From assembly GCA_964458795.1 (NCBI GenBank), contig CAYWJW010000010.1, forward strand, positions 1 through 37,715: a DNA stretch of 37,715 nucleotides, in the 5' to 3' direction. Below the pieces are notes generated by a model. That model saw only the letters and a list, made by a program, of their open reading frames with translations. It was not told the DNA's origin and searched no databases. The position numbers and the translations under genes are program-made. Shown here piece by piece: positions 26,209 through 34,354 of this stretch (position 1 is its first letter; the number at the start of each line of letters is the position of its first letter). This stretch comes from JAJTHY01 sp964458795 (GTDB taxonomy: Bacteria; Pseudomonadota; Alphaproteobacteria; Rickettsiales; Midichloriaceae).

Positions 26209-27666
26209 ATGAAATTTAAAGATCTACGCGCATTTATAACTTATTTAGAAAACAAAGGAGATTTGATAAGGATTTCTGAACCAGTTTCAAGCATGCTTGA
26301 AGTCACTGAAATTCATAAGAGAATTCTTGAATCAGGCGGCCCTGCCCTGCTCTTTGAAAATGTGGATGATACCAAATATCCAATGCTTGTTAATCTTTTT
26401 GGTACAATAGATAGAGTGGCTTGGGGCATGGGGCTCACACGTTCAACCTTACATGAGTTAGGCGAAAAGCTGGCATTCCTAAGGCAACCAACGCCACCTG
26501 AATCACTTAAAGATGCATTTGGCATGTTGCCACTTGTAAAGGATGCTATCAACATGAAGCCAAAAACTGTCCAGAAAGCGCCTTGTCAAGAAGTCATAAT
26601 GAAAGGTGCAGATGTTAATCTCGATAAACTTCCCATTCAAACCTGTTGGCCTGGCGAGCCTGCACCACTCATAACATGGCCTATGGTGGTAACGACTGAT
26701 TGCAAGACTGGCAAATACAACGTAGGTATATACCGATTGCAGAAACTCTCTCAGAACAGAACTATTATGCGTTGGTTAGATCATAGAGGTGGAGCCGATC
26801 ATTGGCGTAGTTGGAAGAGTGCCGGGCATGACAAAATGCCAGTTGCAGCGGTAATAGGTTGCGATCCTGGAAGCATAATTGCCGCAGTTACTCCAGTGCC
26901 CGAGCAACTTTCTGAGTATGAGTTTGCTGGTTTAATCCGCAAATCAAAGCTGGAACTTGTTAAATGCGTGAGCATACCCCTTTCAGTTCCCGCAAATGCC
27001 GAGATAGTAATCGAAGGCTTTGTAAGCACCAAAGAATTTGCAAGCGAAGGGCCTTATGGTGACCATACCGGCTATTATAACTCGGTAGAAAAATTCCCGG
27101 TTTTTGAAATTACCGCAATCACCACCCGTAAAGATGCTATATACCTAAGCACTTATACTGGGCGCCCACCCGATGAGCCATCAGTACTTGGTGAAGCCTT
27201 AAATGAAGTATTCCTACCCCTTTTAAAACAACAGATGCCCGAAGTAGTGGACTTTTATCTCCCACCTGAAGGTTGCTCTTATCGTATTGGAGTCGTGAGC
27301 ATAAAAAAATCATACCCAGGGCATGCTCGCAAAGCTATGATGGGAATTTGGTCTGTGCTACGTCAATTCATGTATACAAAGTTTTTGATCGTGGTAGACG
27401 AAGACATCAACATTAGATCATGGAACGATGTCATGTGGGCTATCTCAACTAAAATGGATTTTGCAAGAGATGTAACCATAATTGAAAATACTCCCATAGA
27501 TTACTTGGATTTCGCTTCACCAGAGGAAGGATTAGGCAGCAAAATTGGATTTGATGCAACTGATAAAATTGGTGCAGAAACCAAACGCGAATGGGGTAGA
27601 AAAATTCAAATGGATCCAGAAGTGATAGACTCAGTTACTAGGAAATTTGGGCATTTGTTTGACTAA
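26209..27666 (+). CDS. ubiD: UbiD-family decarboxylase
   Basis: Prenylated-FMN-dependent decarboxylase; UbiD converts 4-hydroxy-3-polyprenylbenzoate to polyprenylphenol in ubiquinone synthesis. The 485 residues match the usual length. Conserved stretches include KYNVGIYRLQ, the substrate and cofactor region IMRWLDHRGGADHW, and the catalytic segment SEGPYGDHTGYY with its acidic residues, followed by YTGRPPDEPSVLGEAL. The ATG is 1 nt after the dprA stop, so it is in an operon with it. UbiX, which makes the cofactor, is not in the window. Confidence 0.93.
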   Translation: MKFKDLRAFITYLENKGDLIRISEPVSSMLEVTEIHKRILESGGPALLFENVDDTKYPMLVNLFGTIDRVAWGMGLTRSTLHELGEKLAFLRQPTPPESLKDAFGMLPLVKDAINMKPKTVQKAPCQEVIMKGADVNLDKLPIQTCWPGEPAPLITWPMVVTTDCKTGKYNVGIYRLQKLSQNRTIMRWLDHRGGADHWRSWKSAGHDKMPVAAVIGCDPGSIIAAVTPVPEQLSEYEFAGLIRKSKLELVKCVSIPLSVPANAEIVIEGFVSTKEFASEGPYGDHTGYYNSVEKFPVFEITAITTRKDAIYLSTYTGRPPDEPSVLGEALNEVFLPLLKQQMPEVVDFYLPPEGCSYRIGVVSIKKSYPGHARKAMMGIWSVLRQFMYTKFLIVVDEDINIRSWNDVMWAISTKMDFARDVTIIENTPIDYLDFASPEEGLGSKIGFDATDKIGAETKREWGRKIQMDPEVIDSVTRKFGHLFD

Positions 27667-27747
27667 AAAATATTTCACACAGGGACTTCCATTGCTGCTT
27701 TTGAATCGGTATAATAATAAATATAAGATAGAAGAAGTGTGCTTCAA
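27665..27747 (+). promoter_or_regulatory. Recurrent promoter-like element, copy 5
   Basis: A/T box at 27665-27675 (touching the ubiD stop), GGGACTTCC, TTCCAT at 27687-27692, exactly 17 nt, and TATAAT at 27710-27715, a perfect -10. The conserved leader continues to about 27747. It points into a 110-nt gene-free stretch that ends at the 3' end of the convergent virB6 gene. A tiny reading frame at 27800-27859 is the only candidate product besides a small RNA. Confidence 0.7.
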
Positions 27748-27799
27748 CCCTCGAAAACCCCTGCTTCCACCTGTTATTTAAAAATAAAAGTGAGGAAAT

Positions 27800-27859
27800 A
27801 TGCGCCCTTCACCTGTTAAAACAGGTAAAATTATTGAGGACATTATTAACCTGGGTTAA
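27800..27859 (+). CDS. Possible 19-residue peptide downstream of copy 5
   Basis: An ATG 5 nt after TGAGGA opens a 19-codon frame (MRPSPVKTGKIIEDIINLG) that ends overlapping the virB6 stop codon. The ribosome binding site is good, and the frame lies about 80 nt downstream of the copy 5 predicted transcript start. A small hairpin, ACCTGT and ACAGGT (27811-27826), falls inside it. A frame this short can easily be chance. Confidence 0.2.
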   Translation: MRPSPVKTGKIIEDIINLG

Positions 27860-30711
27860 CGAGAGCGTTTTTCCTCTTCTTCTTTCTTTCTCTTCTCTGC
27901 ATTTGCTTGAGCTTTTTGTTGGGCTTTTTGATAGTCCTGTTGCCTCTGAAAGCTTTGTCTTTGCAAACTTACTCGATCTTGACCAAATACTGTTTTAACA
28001 GCTTCTAGGCCTTTCATACCATAGTCTGCAAGCGAGGTCGCATTGATCATTTGTCCGGATACTATGATGTTAGTTACTTTAGAAATAAACTCACAAAATC
28101 TGAACATTCCTTGAGTTAATATAAGCATAAGTACTGAGGCCTCAAGCACACCAATTGGCATGAAAAAACCCGGCAATTGATCCGGAAAATGGGAAAATGC
28201 CAAAACTCTCCAGGCTGGTATCAAACAAAAATCGACTATAGCAGGTATGTATATAGCGAATAAACAAGATGGGCAGGCGGTAAACCCTAAAGCTCCAAAT
28301 ATAGTAGTAACTATAAGAAGGTTGAAGATAGCAATGGAAGTAAATAGCGCAACCGGCTGTAGAGTAAATGAAATTAAAAACCTCCACCAACTATCGAAAA
28401 ATTGCCTGGTAGCGCTGAAAAGCATAAAACATAAAAATAATGGAGCTACGAAGATAAGTAGAGCAATAATTACCATAGACATTAGGAACATTAAGATCAC
28501 TTTTGCTACTGATAAAATATAGAATACGACCGAAACAGCTATGAAGACAGCTACTACCAGACCAAGTGTCCCTGTTAGAATCAAAGCATATACTTTTTTC
28601 CAAGTCTGCGGACTAGTGAGCATTTTAAATGGTCCATCAAAAATGGAAAAAACACTAGCTGGGTCTGCCGTTATATTTACTAGCGAAGCTTTATCGCCAA
28701 GGGAACCAGTAATAATTTTACCTATAAGCTCAAGGCCTCCATCGATAAATAGCTTGAAGAAATGGTTAGCAAAGAAATCCCAGCTACCTGGAGATATTAG
28801 TGTTGCAACAAATGCTAATTTAGCTATGCGTATTACCATATCTCTTTGATTCATCTGCAAGGTGCCCACTAAATATCCAAAGCCTGTCAGAGCTATGAAT
28901 AAAACCAAAAGTGCTCTAACCCCAGCAATTACTGGCGTCTCCTCTACTAAAGCTTCGTATAGTTTTCTTACCACTCCCTTTTTAGAGGAATCTTTAGGAT
29001 CACCATAAAGAGTGTATCTAACTGAATTAACTATTTGTTTTATAACACCATCATCTTGGAGAAAAGTGGATTCATTAAGTTTCGCAAGGTTTATATAGTA
29101 TTGACCAAACCTGTGAGCTGGGTCGGTATAATAAATTTTTAACTCCTCTGGAATATCAGCAGGGACTTCCAAAGGTTTTATGCGCAAATAAAAGTTGCCA
29201 GAAGATGTGACTGGTATGGTATCTCCATTTTGAAAAACACCTATAGGCACATCATGCCACGGCACAAAGTCTGGGTTTCTCACTAAGTCCCCAGTTGATA
29301 TTGCATATTGCAGCATTTGCCCTTCAACAAATGGACAACCACCCCATTCTATTGTAACTTTTATCCCTCCAGCAGCATGGTCATATAAACCAGGTCTCCA
29401 AGCCGTTGGTTGCCAATGTTTTAGGGCTATTGGGGCTGGGGTTTTGGAGAAGCTATCACCAGAAGAACCTAGTATGCCTCTAAAAGAATAAAGCGGTATT
29501 CCTGGATCGTCTAATCTAGCGCATTTTTGGTAGTTAGTCAGTCTTTTCTCTTCGGTGTCACAATCACTGCCGGTTGTGATAGGAGTAACTTTATAATCCA
29601 GATCTTGAACTATACCATTTAAGCCGAACCAAGAAGCGCTTGCAGGCCGATTTTCCGGCAACAATTTTGCAGGGTCTAGCTGTTCACCGGGTTTAAAGAT
29701 CCTAGCACCTTCACCGCGTAATTCTACATAAGCTGCTTTAAAATCAGATGGTTTTCCACCTGGTCTAAGAACTTGCATGGAACCTTGGTTATCCAGAATG
29801 GACCGAACAGCAGCTTTATTTCCTTTAAAGTTGGAATCGGATAATAGCTTATTTATATTAAAGCGAGTGAGCGGGACATTAGTAGGAAGCCCTTGGGTGT
29901 TATAGAGATAAGAGCTCTCCCATGAGATGGTAAGTTCATCGCCATCTTTGGCCCAAATTCCTGTATCTGTGAAATAAGCATTCCTTGCACTCCACAAACA
30001 TATATCTGTGGCGTCACCTGGTTTATTGAGGTCCTTTCTCGGCCACTGATCAAGATTGTACCATAAACTTTTATTTGAAGAAGCCTGCCAATTTTTATCA
30101 TTCATTGAAACTGCGCAAACCTTATCAGTCCTGTCATTTAGAACTGTTTGAGGGGTTTTTAAGCTTTCCCAATCACCTGGGTTAAGGCTACTTACTAGTG
30201 GATCTAGCATTACAGACTTTTTCCCACATAGATAGATTTTATTGGCATTCTCAGCATTCACCAGAGTCAGCTTAATCTTGTCCCCAGGTACAATCTTCAT
30301 ATCTGATTTGTATACGTTTTTACTTGCATTTAAGACACCAGTGCAAGCTACACTGGTTGAATATGGGCCGCGAACCACCTGTTTATATGGTTTGTCTTGG
30401 TCACCAGTTCTAACTTCTTCATATATGTAGCTGGAGTAGAGATTTCCGGATTGGCATACTGGCAGGCAATTAGTTATCGCTTGGGCATTAATTTCCATAC
30501 CCGAACTAGACTTCCTGGAGAACGAACCACACTCGTTTGCGCACATCTTCTGGCAACTAGGGTTTATAGGGGCTAGGGCGATATTTTCAGTAGGAGTTCC
30601 ACCAAATTCATAACTTTTAATGCAATTACCATAAGGATCCGATGCCGCAAAAGCCTCGCAAGAGACTAAAGCAAAGATAAGGAAAGCCACAAAGCGCAAT
30701 TGCTGGTACAT
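27856..30711 (-). CDS. virB6: VirB6/TrbL-family type IV secretion protein
   Basis: Inner-membrane channel component of a rickettsial-type (rvh/P-type) type IV secretion system. The 951-residue protein has a signal peptide (residues 1-22, ending AFA), an exported region of about 570 residues with many cysteines, then a polytopic core with membrane segments near 596-617, 705-735, 738-765, 783-808, 815-838 and 852-875. The tail from about 915 is highly charged with repeated Q, K and E. The big periplasmic extension is typical of Rickettsiales VirB6 paralogues. Those usually sit in tandem after virB3-virB4, but here it stands alone next to bamB, or its partners lie elsewhere. The start has a weak ribosome binding site. 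Confidence 0.85.
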   Translation of the reverse strand: MYQQLRFVAFLIFALVSCEAFAASDPYGNCIKSYEFGGTPTENIALAPINPSCQKMCANECGSFSRKSSSGMEINAQAITNCLPVCQSGNLYSSYIYEEVRTGDQDKPYKQVVRGPYSTSVACTGVLNASKNVYKSDMKIVPGDKIKLTLVNAENANKIYLCGKKSVMLDPLVSSLNPGDWESLKTPQTVLNDRTDKVCAVSMNDKNWQASSNKSLWYNLDQWPRKDLNKPGDATDICLWSARNAYFTDTGIWAKDGDELTISWESSYLYNTQGLPTNVPLTRFNINKLLSDSNFKGNKAAVRSILDNQGSMQVLRPGGKPSDFKAAYVELRGEGARIFKPGEQLDPAKLLPENRPASASWFGLNGIVQDLDYKVTPITTGSDCDTEEKRLTNYQKCARLDDPGIPLYSFRGILGSSGDSFSKTPAPIALKHWQPTAWRPGLYDHAAGGIKVTIEWGGCPFVEGQMLQYAISTGDLVRNPDFVPWHDVPIGVFQNGDTIPVTSSGNFYLRIKPLEVPADIPEELKIYYTDPAHRFGQYYINLAKLNESTFLQDDGVIKQIVNSVRYTLYGDPKDSSKKGVVRKLYEALVEETPVIAGVRALLVLFIALTGFGYLVGTLQMNQRDMVIRIAKLAFVATLISPGSWDFFANHFFKLFIDGGLELIGKIITGSLGDKASLVNITADPASVFSIFDGPFKMLTSPQTWKKVYALILTGTLGLVVAVFIAVSVVFYILSVAKVILMFLMSMVIIALLIFVAPLFLCFMLFSATRQFFDSWWRFLISFTLQPVALFTSIAIFNLLIVTTIFGALGFTACPSCLFAIYIPAIVDFCLIPAWRVLAFSHFPDQLPGFFMPIGVLEASVLMLILTQGMFRFCEFISKVTNIIVSGQMINATSLADYGMKGLEAVKTVFGQDRVSLQRQSFQRQQDYQKAQQKAQANAEKRKKEEEEKRSR

Positions 30712-30789
30712 CGAGAAAAAATATATTTAAGTCTAGATTAAATTAGCGTACCGAAATTACAACAAAAAATTAAAGTGCACTGTAGGTAC

Positions 30790-30818
30790 TTGCCTAAATA
30801 GCAAATCATGTGTATAAT
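30790..30818 (+). promoter_or_regulatory. Sigma70 promoter of bamB
   Basis: TTGCCT at 30790-30795 and a perfect TATAAT at 30813-30818, separated by 17 nt. An in-frame ATG at 30808 lies inside the promoter, so translation must begin later, at 30829 or 30838. Confidence 0.65.
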
Positions 30819-30837
30819 CCTAAGAAAAATGTCTGCT

Positions 30838-32181
30838 ATGTATATACGCCGTTTTCTCTCTGCAGTTTTAGTTATGAGCACACTTTCTTCGTGTGGCTCT
30901 GATTCTTGGTTTGGCAAAGAGAAGAAGCTCGACATGCCAGGTGAACGCCAGCCTTTGGTGATAAGGAGTAAAGATCTATTCATCAGTAATAATGGCAAAG
31001 TAGGAACTATAGCTTTACCTAGCCCTCAGGTAAATTGCTCATGGAATGGGGCATTTAACCAGTTTTCCACTATGCATTCAAATTTAAGCTGGAATACTTG
31101 TGAAGCTGCTAACAAATCTACTCGCTATTCTAATCAGACCTTTTTAGTACAACCATCCATACCTAGTATCGAAGGAGATAGACTATTTGCCATGTCAGCA
31201 GATGGAATTGTGAAGGCCTATGACACCACATCTGGAGCTGAGGTTTGGTCGAACATATACTTTGCAAATGAAGAAAGTGGGGGATTTTTTGACTTTCTGG
31301 TGCAAAAATTCCTAAATGGCGGCGTTAAAAAAGACGGTAATGTCATATATGCTACAGCTGGAATAGCAAAAATTGTCGCAATTGATGCATCTGATGGCAA
31401 AACTATTTGGGAAGCTGGTTTTTCAAGCCCTATAAGATCAGTGCCGCTTATTGTGGATGAACTTTTAATCGTTCAATCTATAGATAATAAAATGTATGCT
31501 CTTAATAAAAGTGATGGAAGTAGTGTTTGGACCTATATGTCTAACTTTGAAGATTTGAGCTCACTAGCTGTTTCTACACCACTTCAAGCTGGCAATTACA
31601 TTGTGGCAAAATTTAGCAATGATGAAGTAGTAGCCCTCGACAAATCATCTGGTGAGGAGTTTTGGTCAAACGGGTTAGTTAGTCAGCAGAAGTTCGGATT
31701 GATTGCACGTTCGAATTTTAATAGTAATAACTCGTTTCATCTTGGCGACGGATACTTGGTAACTTCTAACGCAAAGGGTAATATATTTAAACTAGACCTA
31801 CAAACCGGAAATGTTATTTGGAATAAAGACGTCGCAGCAACTGGAAAATCATGGCTTTCTGGAAACTACTTATTCTTTATCTCAAGTGCTAATGACTTGG
31901 TGTGTTTAGATATGCATGATGGAAGCGCTATCTGGATTCTGAATCTTAACATGTTTGATGAAGCAGGTAAACTGATCCCTGATTTGTATATATCAAATCC
32001 TGTTTTAGCCAATAACCACATATATGTACTTAACAATAAAGGCGAGTTGATAAAGGTTGATGCTGTAACCGGCGCCAAAACACAAGTAATTAAAATAAGT
32101 GAATCGGCTTATTTGGGACCAATATTCGCAAATGATCATATGTTCATCGTCACCAATCGTGGTGATTTAGAGATTTTTTGA
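30838..32181 (+). CDS. bamB: Outer-membrane assembly lipoprotein BamB
   Basis: Lipoprotein of the BAM complex that helps insert beta-barrel proteins into the outer membrane. From the ATG at 30838 it has a lipoprotein signal (MYIRRFLSAVLVMSTLSSC, with the lipid-attached cysteine at 19). The rest is a beta-propeller of PQQ-like repeats, visible as recurring blocks such as GIVKAYDTTSGAEVWS, IVAIDASDGKTIWEAGF, KMYALNKSDGSSVWTY and VVALDKSSGEEFWS. Earlier in-frame ATGs at 30808 and 30829 would overlap the promoter or its start site. It diverges from virB6. Confidence 0.88.
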   Translation: MYIRRFLSAVLVMSTLSSCGSDSWFGKEKKLDMPGERQPLVIRSKDLFISNNGKVGTIALPSPQVNCSWNGAFNQFSTMHSNLSWNTCEAANKSTRYSNQTFLVQPSIPSIEGDRLFAMSADGIVKAYDTTSGAEVWSNIYFANEESGGFFDFLVQKFLNGGVKKDGNVIYATAGIAKIVAIDASDGKTIWEAGFSSPIRSVPLIVDELLIVQSIDNKMYALNKSDGSSVWTYMSNFEDLSSLAVSTPLQAGNYIVAKFSNDEVVALDKSSGEEFWSNGLVSQQKFGLIARSNFNSNNSFHLGDGYLVTSNAKGNIFKLDLQTGNVIWNKDVAATGKSWLSGNYLFFISSANDLVCLDMHDGSAIWILNLNMFDEAGKLIPDLYISNPVLANNHIYVLNNKGELIKVDAVTGAKTQVIKISESAYLGPIFANDHMFIVTNRGDLEIF

Positions 32182-32200
32182 AAATCACGCGTTATTTCAT

Positions 32201-32229
32201 TTGATCTTGAGCTATAAAGATGATATGAT
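32201..32229 (+). promoter_or_regulatory. Sigma70 promoter (extended -10) of the Ppx/GppA-like gene
   Basis: TTGATC at 32201-32206, 17 nt, TATGAT at 32224-32229, with TG at 32221-32222 forming an extended -10. The gene starts 27 nt downstream of the -10. Confidence 0.6.
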
Positions 32230-32256
32230 TCGAAAACTGCATATTTTGTGTGAATT

Positions 32257-33351
32257 ATGTCCAGAAGACGGAAGTTTGTTTTAATAAAGTTCGTTATCCT
32301 TTTCGTTATAATATTCTCATTTCTCGCCCACCATTACTTCTATCATGAGTTTTGCATAGAAACTAGATACGCATTTGATTTTGGTTCTGGTGCCATTAAG
32401 TCAAAAGCAGTAGAGTTCAATGTATGTACCAATAAGATTCATAGAATCTTTGGACAATTTGATAAGCCAATAAAATTCATTCACTGCCTTGTACCATCTG
32501 GCAATGGGACACATCATGTGGATGAAAAATGTATAAATAGAGCTCTTATAGAATTCAATAATTTTGAGAGCGAGTATAATATATCCTGCCATAAAAATAA
32601 GTGTGCTGGCGTCGCTACAGCATGGGCTAGAAAGGCAGATAATGTTGACCTCATAATCAAATCCCTTGAAAGAAATGGCGTAACAATGAAAGTTCTCTCA
32701 CAATCCGATGAAGGACTTTATGGCTTTAATGCAGTGCTTAATAGCCCTGATGTTTCAGGACTTGATCCACAAAATGTTGTAGTATGGGATCTTGGAGGCG
32801 GAAGCTTCCAATTAACCATGTTGGATGACACAGGCAAAATACACGTCTATCACGGACCGCATGGTGTTGAAAGTTTCGAACGTGAATTGCGCAAAGAATT
32901 TAATCTCCCTTCTGATAAACCAATGCCATTCTTCGCCGGTGAAGAGCTTGAAAAAGCACTGGAGTATGCTTATGAAAAATATGGCCGCGCTATTTTGGAA
33001 GATAAAGTTATCGCTGCAAAATTAAAAAACAATCCTAAAGTTCAAGTCTACGGAATCGGCAATCCTTTAACTAAAGGGATTAAGAAGCAGATGTACGTAC
33101 CCCAACACGCAACTTTAGAAGACTTAAAGAATACAGCCTTAATCTTTGAAAATCGTAATGCTGATGATGTATACTGGAATTCTTTCCCAGAGCTCCCATT
33201 ACATTATGTGAAATCTGCTCAGATATCACTTATTCTAATACATGGAATTATGCAAGGTCTAGGGGTCAAGAAAATAGACATTATAGATACCACTCTCGCC
33301 GATTATCTTCTATATGAGAAGGATCTATGGCGTTCAAATGAAGAGAAGTAA
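32257..33351 (+). CDS. Membrane-anchored, probably periplasmic Ppx/GppA-like phosphatase
   Basis: A 364-residue member of the ASKHA fold. The first phosphate loop is FDFGSGAIKSKAVE and the second is VVWDLGGGSFQLTM, both typical of exopolyphosphatase/guanosine pentaphosphatase and also of NTPDases. Unusually, it starts with basic residues and one strong membrane helix (about 8-24), so the catalytic domain should face the periplasm. It has exactly six cysteines, at 33, 57, 77, 92, 111 and 116, all in the first third, which suits disulfide bonds outside the cytoplasm. The substrate (polyphosphate, ppGpp-type or nucleoside phosphates) is unknown. It has its own promoter and converges with hemB. 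Confidence 0.75.
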   Translation: MSRRRKFVLIKFVILFVIIFSFLAHHYFYHEFCIETRYAFDFGSGAIKSKAVEFNVCTNKIHRIFGQFDKPIKFIHCLVPSGNGTHHVDEKCINRALIEFNNFESEYNISCHKNKCAGVATAWARKADNVDLIIKSLERNGVTMKVLSQSDEGLYGFNAVLNSPDVSGLDPQNVVVWDLGGGSFQLTMLDDTGKIHVYHGPHGVESFERELRKEFNLPSDKPMPFFAGEELEKALEYAYEKYGRAILEDKVIAAKLKNNPKVQVYGIGNPLTKGIKKQMYVPQHATLEDLKNTALIFENRNADDVYWNSFPELPLHYVKSAQISLILIHGIMQGLGVKKIDIIDTTLADYLLYEKDLWRSNEEK

Positions 33352-33370
33352 TACAAATTCCAGTAGGTTA

Positions 33371-34354
33371 CTATAATAATCCAGCAACCTCCAGTGATGC
33401 ATAACTTAGAATCGCCCTACAACCCGCACGTTTAAATGCTATCAATGATTCTAACATACAACTTTCATAGTCCATAGCGCCCGCAAGTCCGGCAAACTTA
33501 AGCATTGCATACTCACCACTTACCTGATAAGCAACTATGGGTAATGTTGAGCTTTGTGTCGCTTGTGCAATTATGTCCAAACACGGCATACCAGGCTTAA
33601 TTATAAGCATGTCAGCGCTCTCAGATTCATCAAGCTCAATTTCCCGTATTGCCTCTATAGAGTTGCGTATATCCATAAGATATGTGCGCTTATCTAGATA
33701 TGATCCATCGCTGCGCTTAGATTTTACAGCATCTCTGAATGGACCATAAAATGATGAAGCATATTTGGCTGCATATGACATGATAATAGTATCTTGAAAT
33801 CCTTCTGATTCCAGCGCTTCGCGTATCATAACCACTCTTCCATCCATCATATCTGAAGGAGCCACCACATCACAACCCGCACGAGCTAGAGTTAATGATT
33901 GATTAGTTAGGGCTTCTACCGTCTCATCATTATCTACTTTGCCATTTATCACAATACCATCATGGCCATGGGTTGTGTAAGGATCTAGTGCAACATCAGC
34001 CATCACACCGATACCTGGAACCTGCTTCTTTATCTCTCTAATAGCCCTACAAACTATATTATTTTCATCAAATGCTAATGACCCCTTCTCGTCCTTTAGA
34101 GAGTTATCAATAGATGCAAAGAGAGATACTAATTTAATACCTGCATCATGACACCTTTTTGCAGTACCGACTGCTTTATCAATAGATAGCCTAGATATTC
34201 CAGGCATAGTAGCAACTGGGTCCTCCACGCCCTTGCCATCACAAATAAACATAGGCAGGATAAGATCAGATGGATGCAGTTTGGTTTCTGCTATTAGCTC
34301 GCGCACCCAATTAGAAGTTCTTAGTCTGCGCATGCGTACTAGTGGAAAAGTCAT
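33371..34354 (-). CDS. hemB: Delta-aminolevulinic acid dehydratase (porphobilinogen synthase)
   Basis: Condenses two 5-aminolevulinate molecules to porphobilinogen in heme synthesis. The 327-residue protein shows the two active-site lysines in IMSYAAKYASSFYGPFRDA and MLIIKPGMPCLDII. The metal-site region reads DVALDPYTTHGHDGIV, without the cysteine triad of zinc enzymes, so it is the magnesium-dependent type common in alphaproteobacteria. The start ATG overlaps the mutS stop (ATGA), meaning tight translational coupling to an otherwise unrelated gene. Confidence 0.95.
   Translation of the reverse strand: MTFPLVRMRRLRTSNWVRELIAETKLHPSDLILPMFICDGKGVEDPVATMPGISRLSIDKAVGTAKRCHDAGIKLVSLFASIDNSLKDEKGSLAFDENNIVCRAIREIKKQVPGIGVMADVALDPYTTHGHDGIVINGKVDNDETVEALTNQSLTLARAGCDVVAPSDMMDGRVVMIREALESEGFQDTIIMSYAAKYASSFYGPFRDAVKSKRSDGSYLDKRTYLMDIRNSIEAIREIELDESESADMLIIKPGMPCLDIIAQATQSSTLPIVAYQVSGEYAMLKFAGLAGAMDYESCMLESLIAFKRAGCRAILSYASLEVAGLL

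Noticed and set aside
29161..29171. AGGGACTTCCA inside virB6, resembling the recurrent element
   Set aside because: It lies in coding sequence, has no A/T box upstream and no TATACT-like hexamer 17 nt downstream. A chance partial match.
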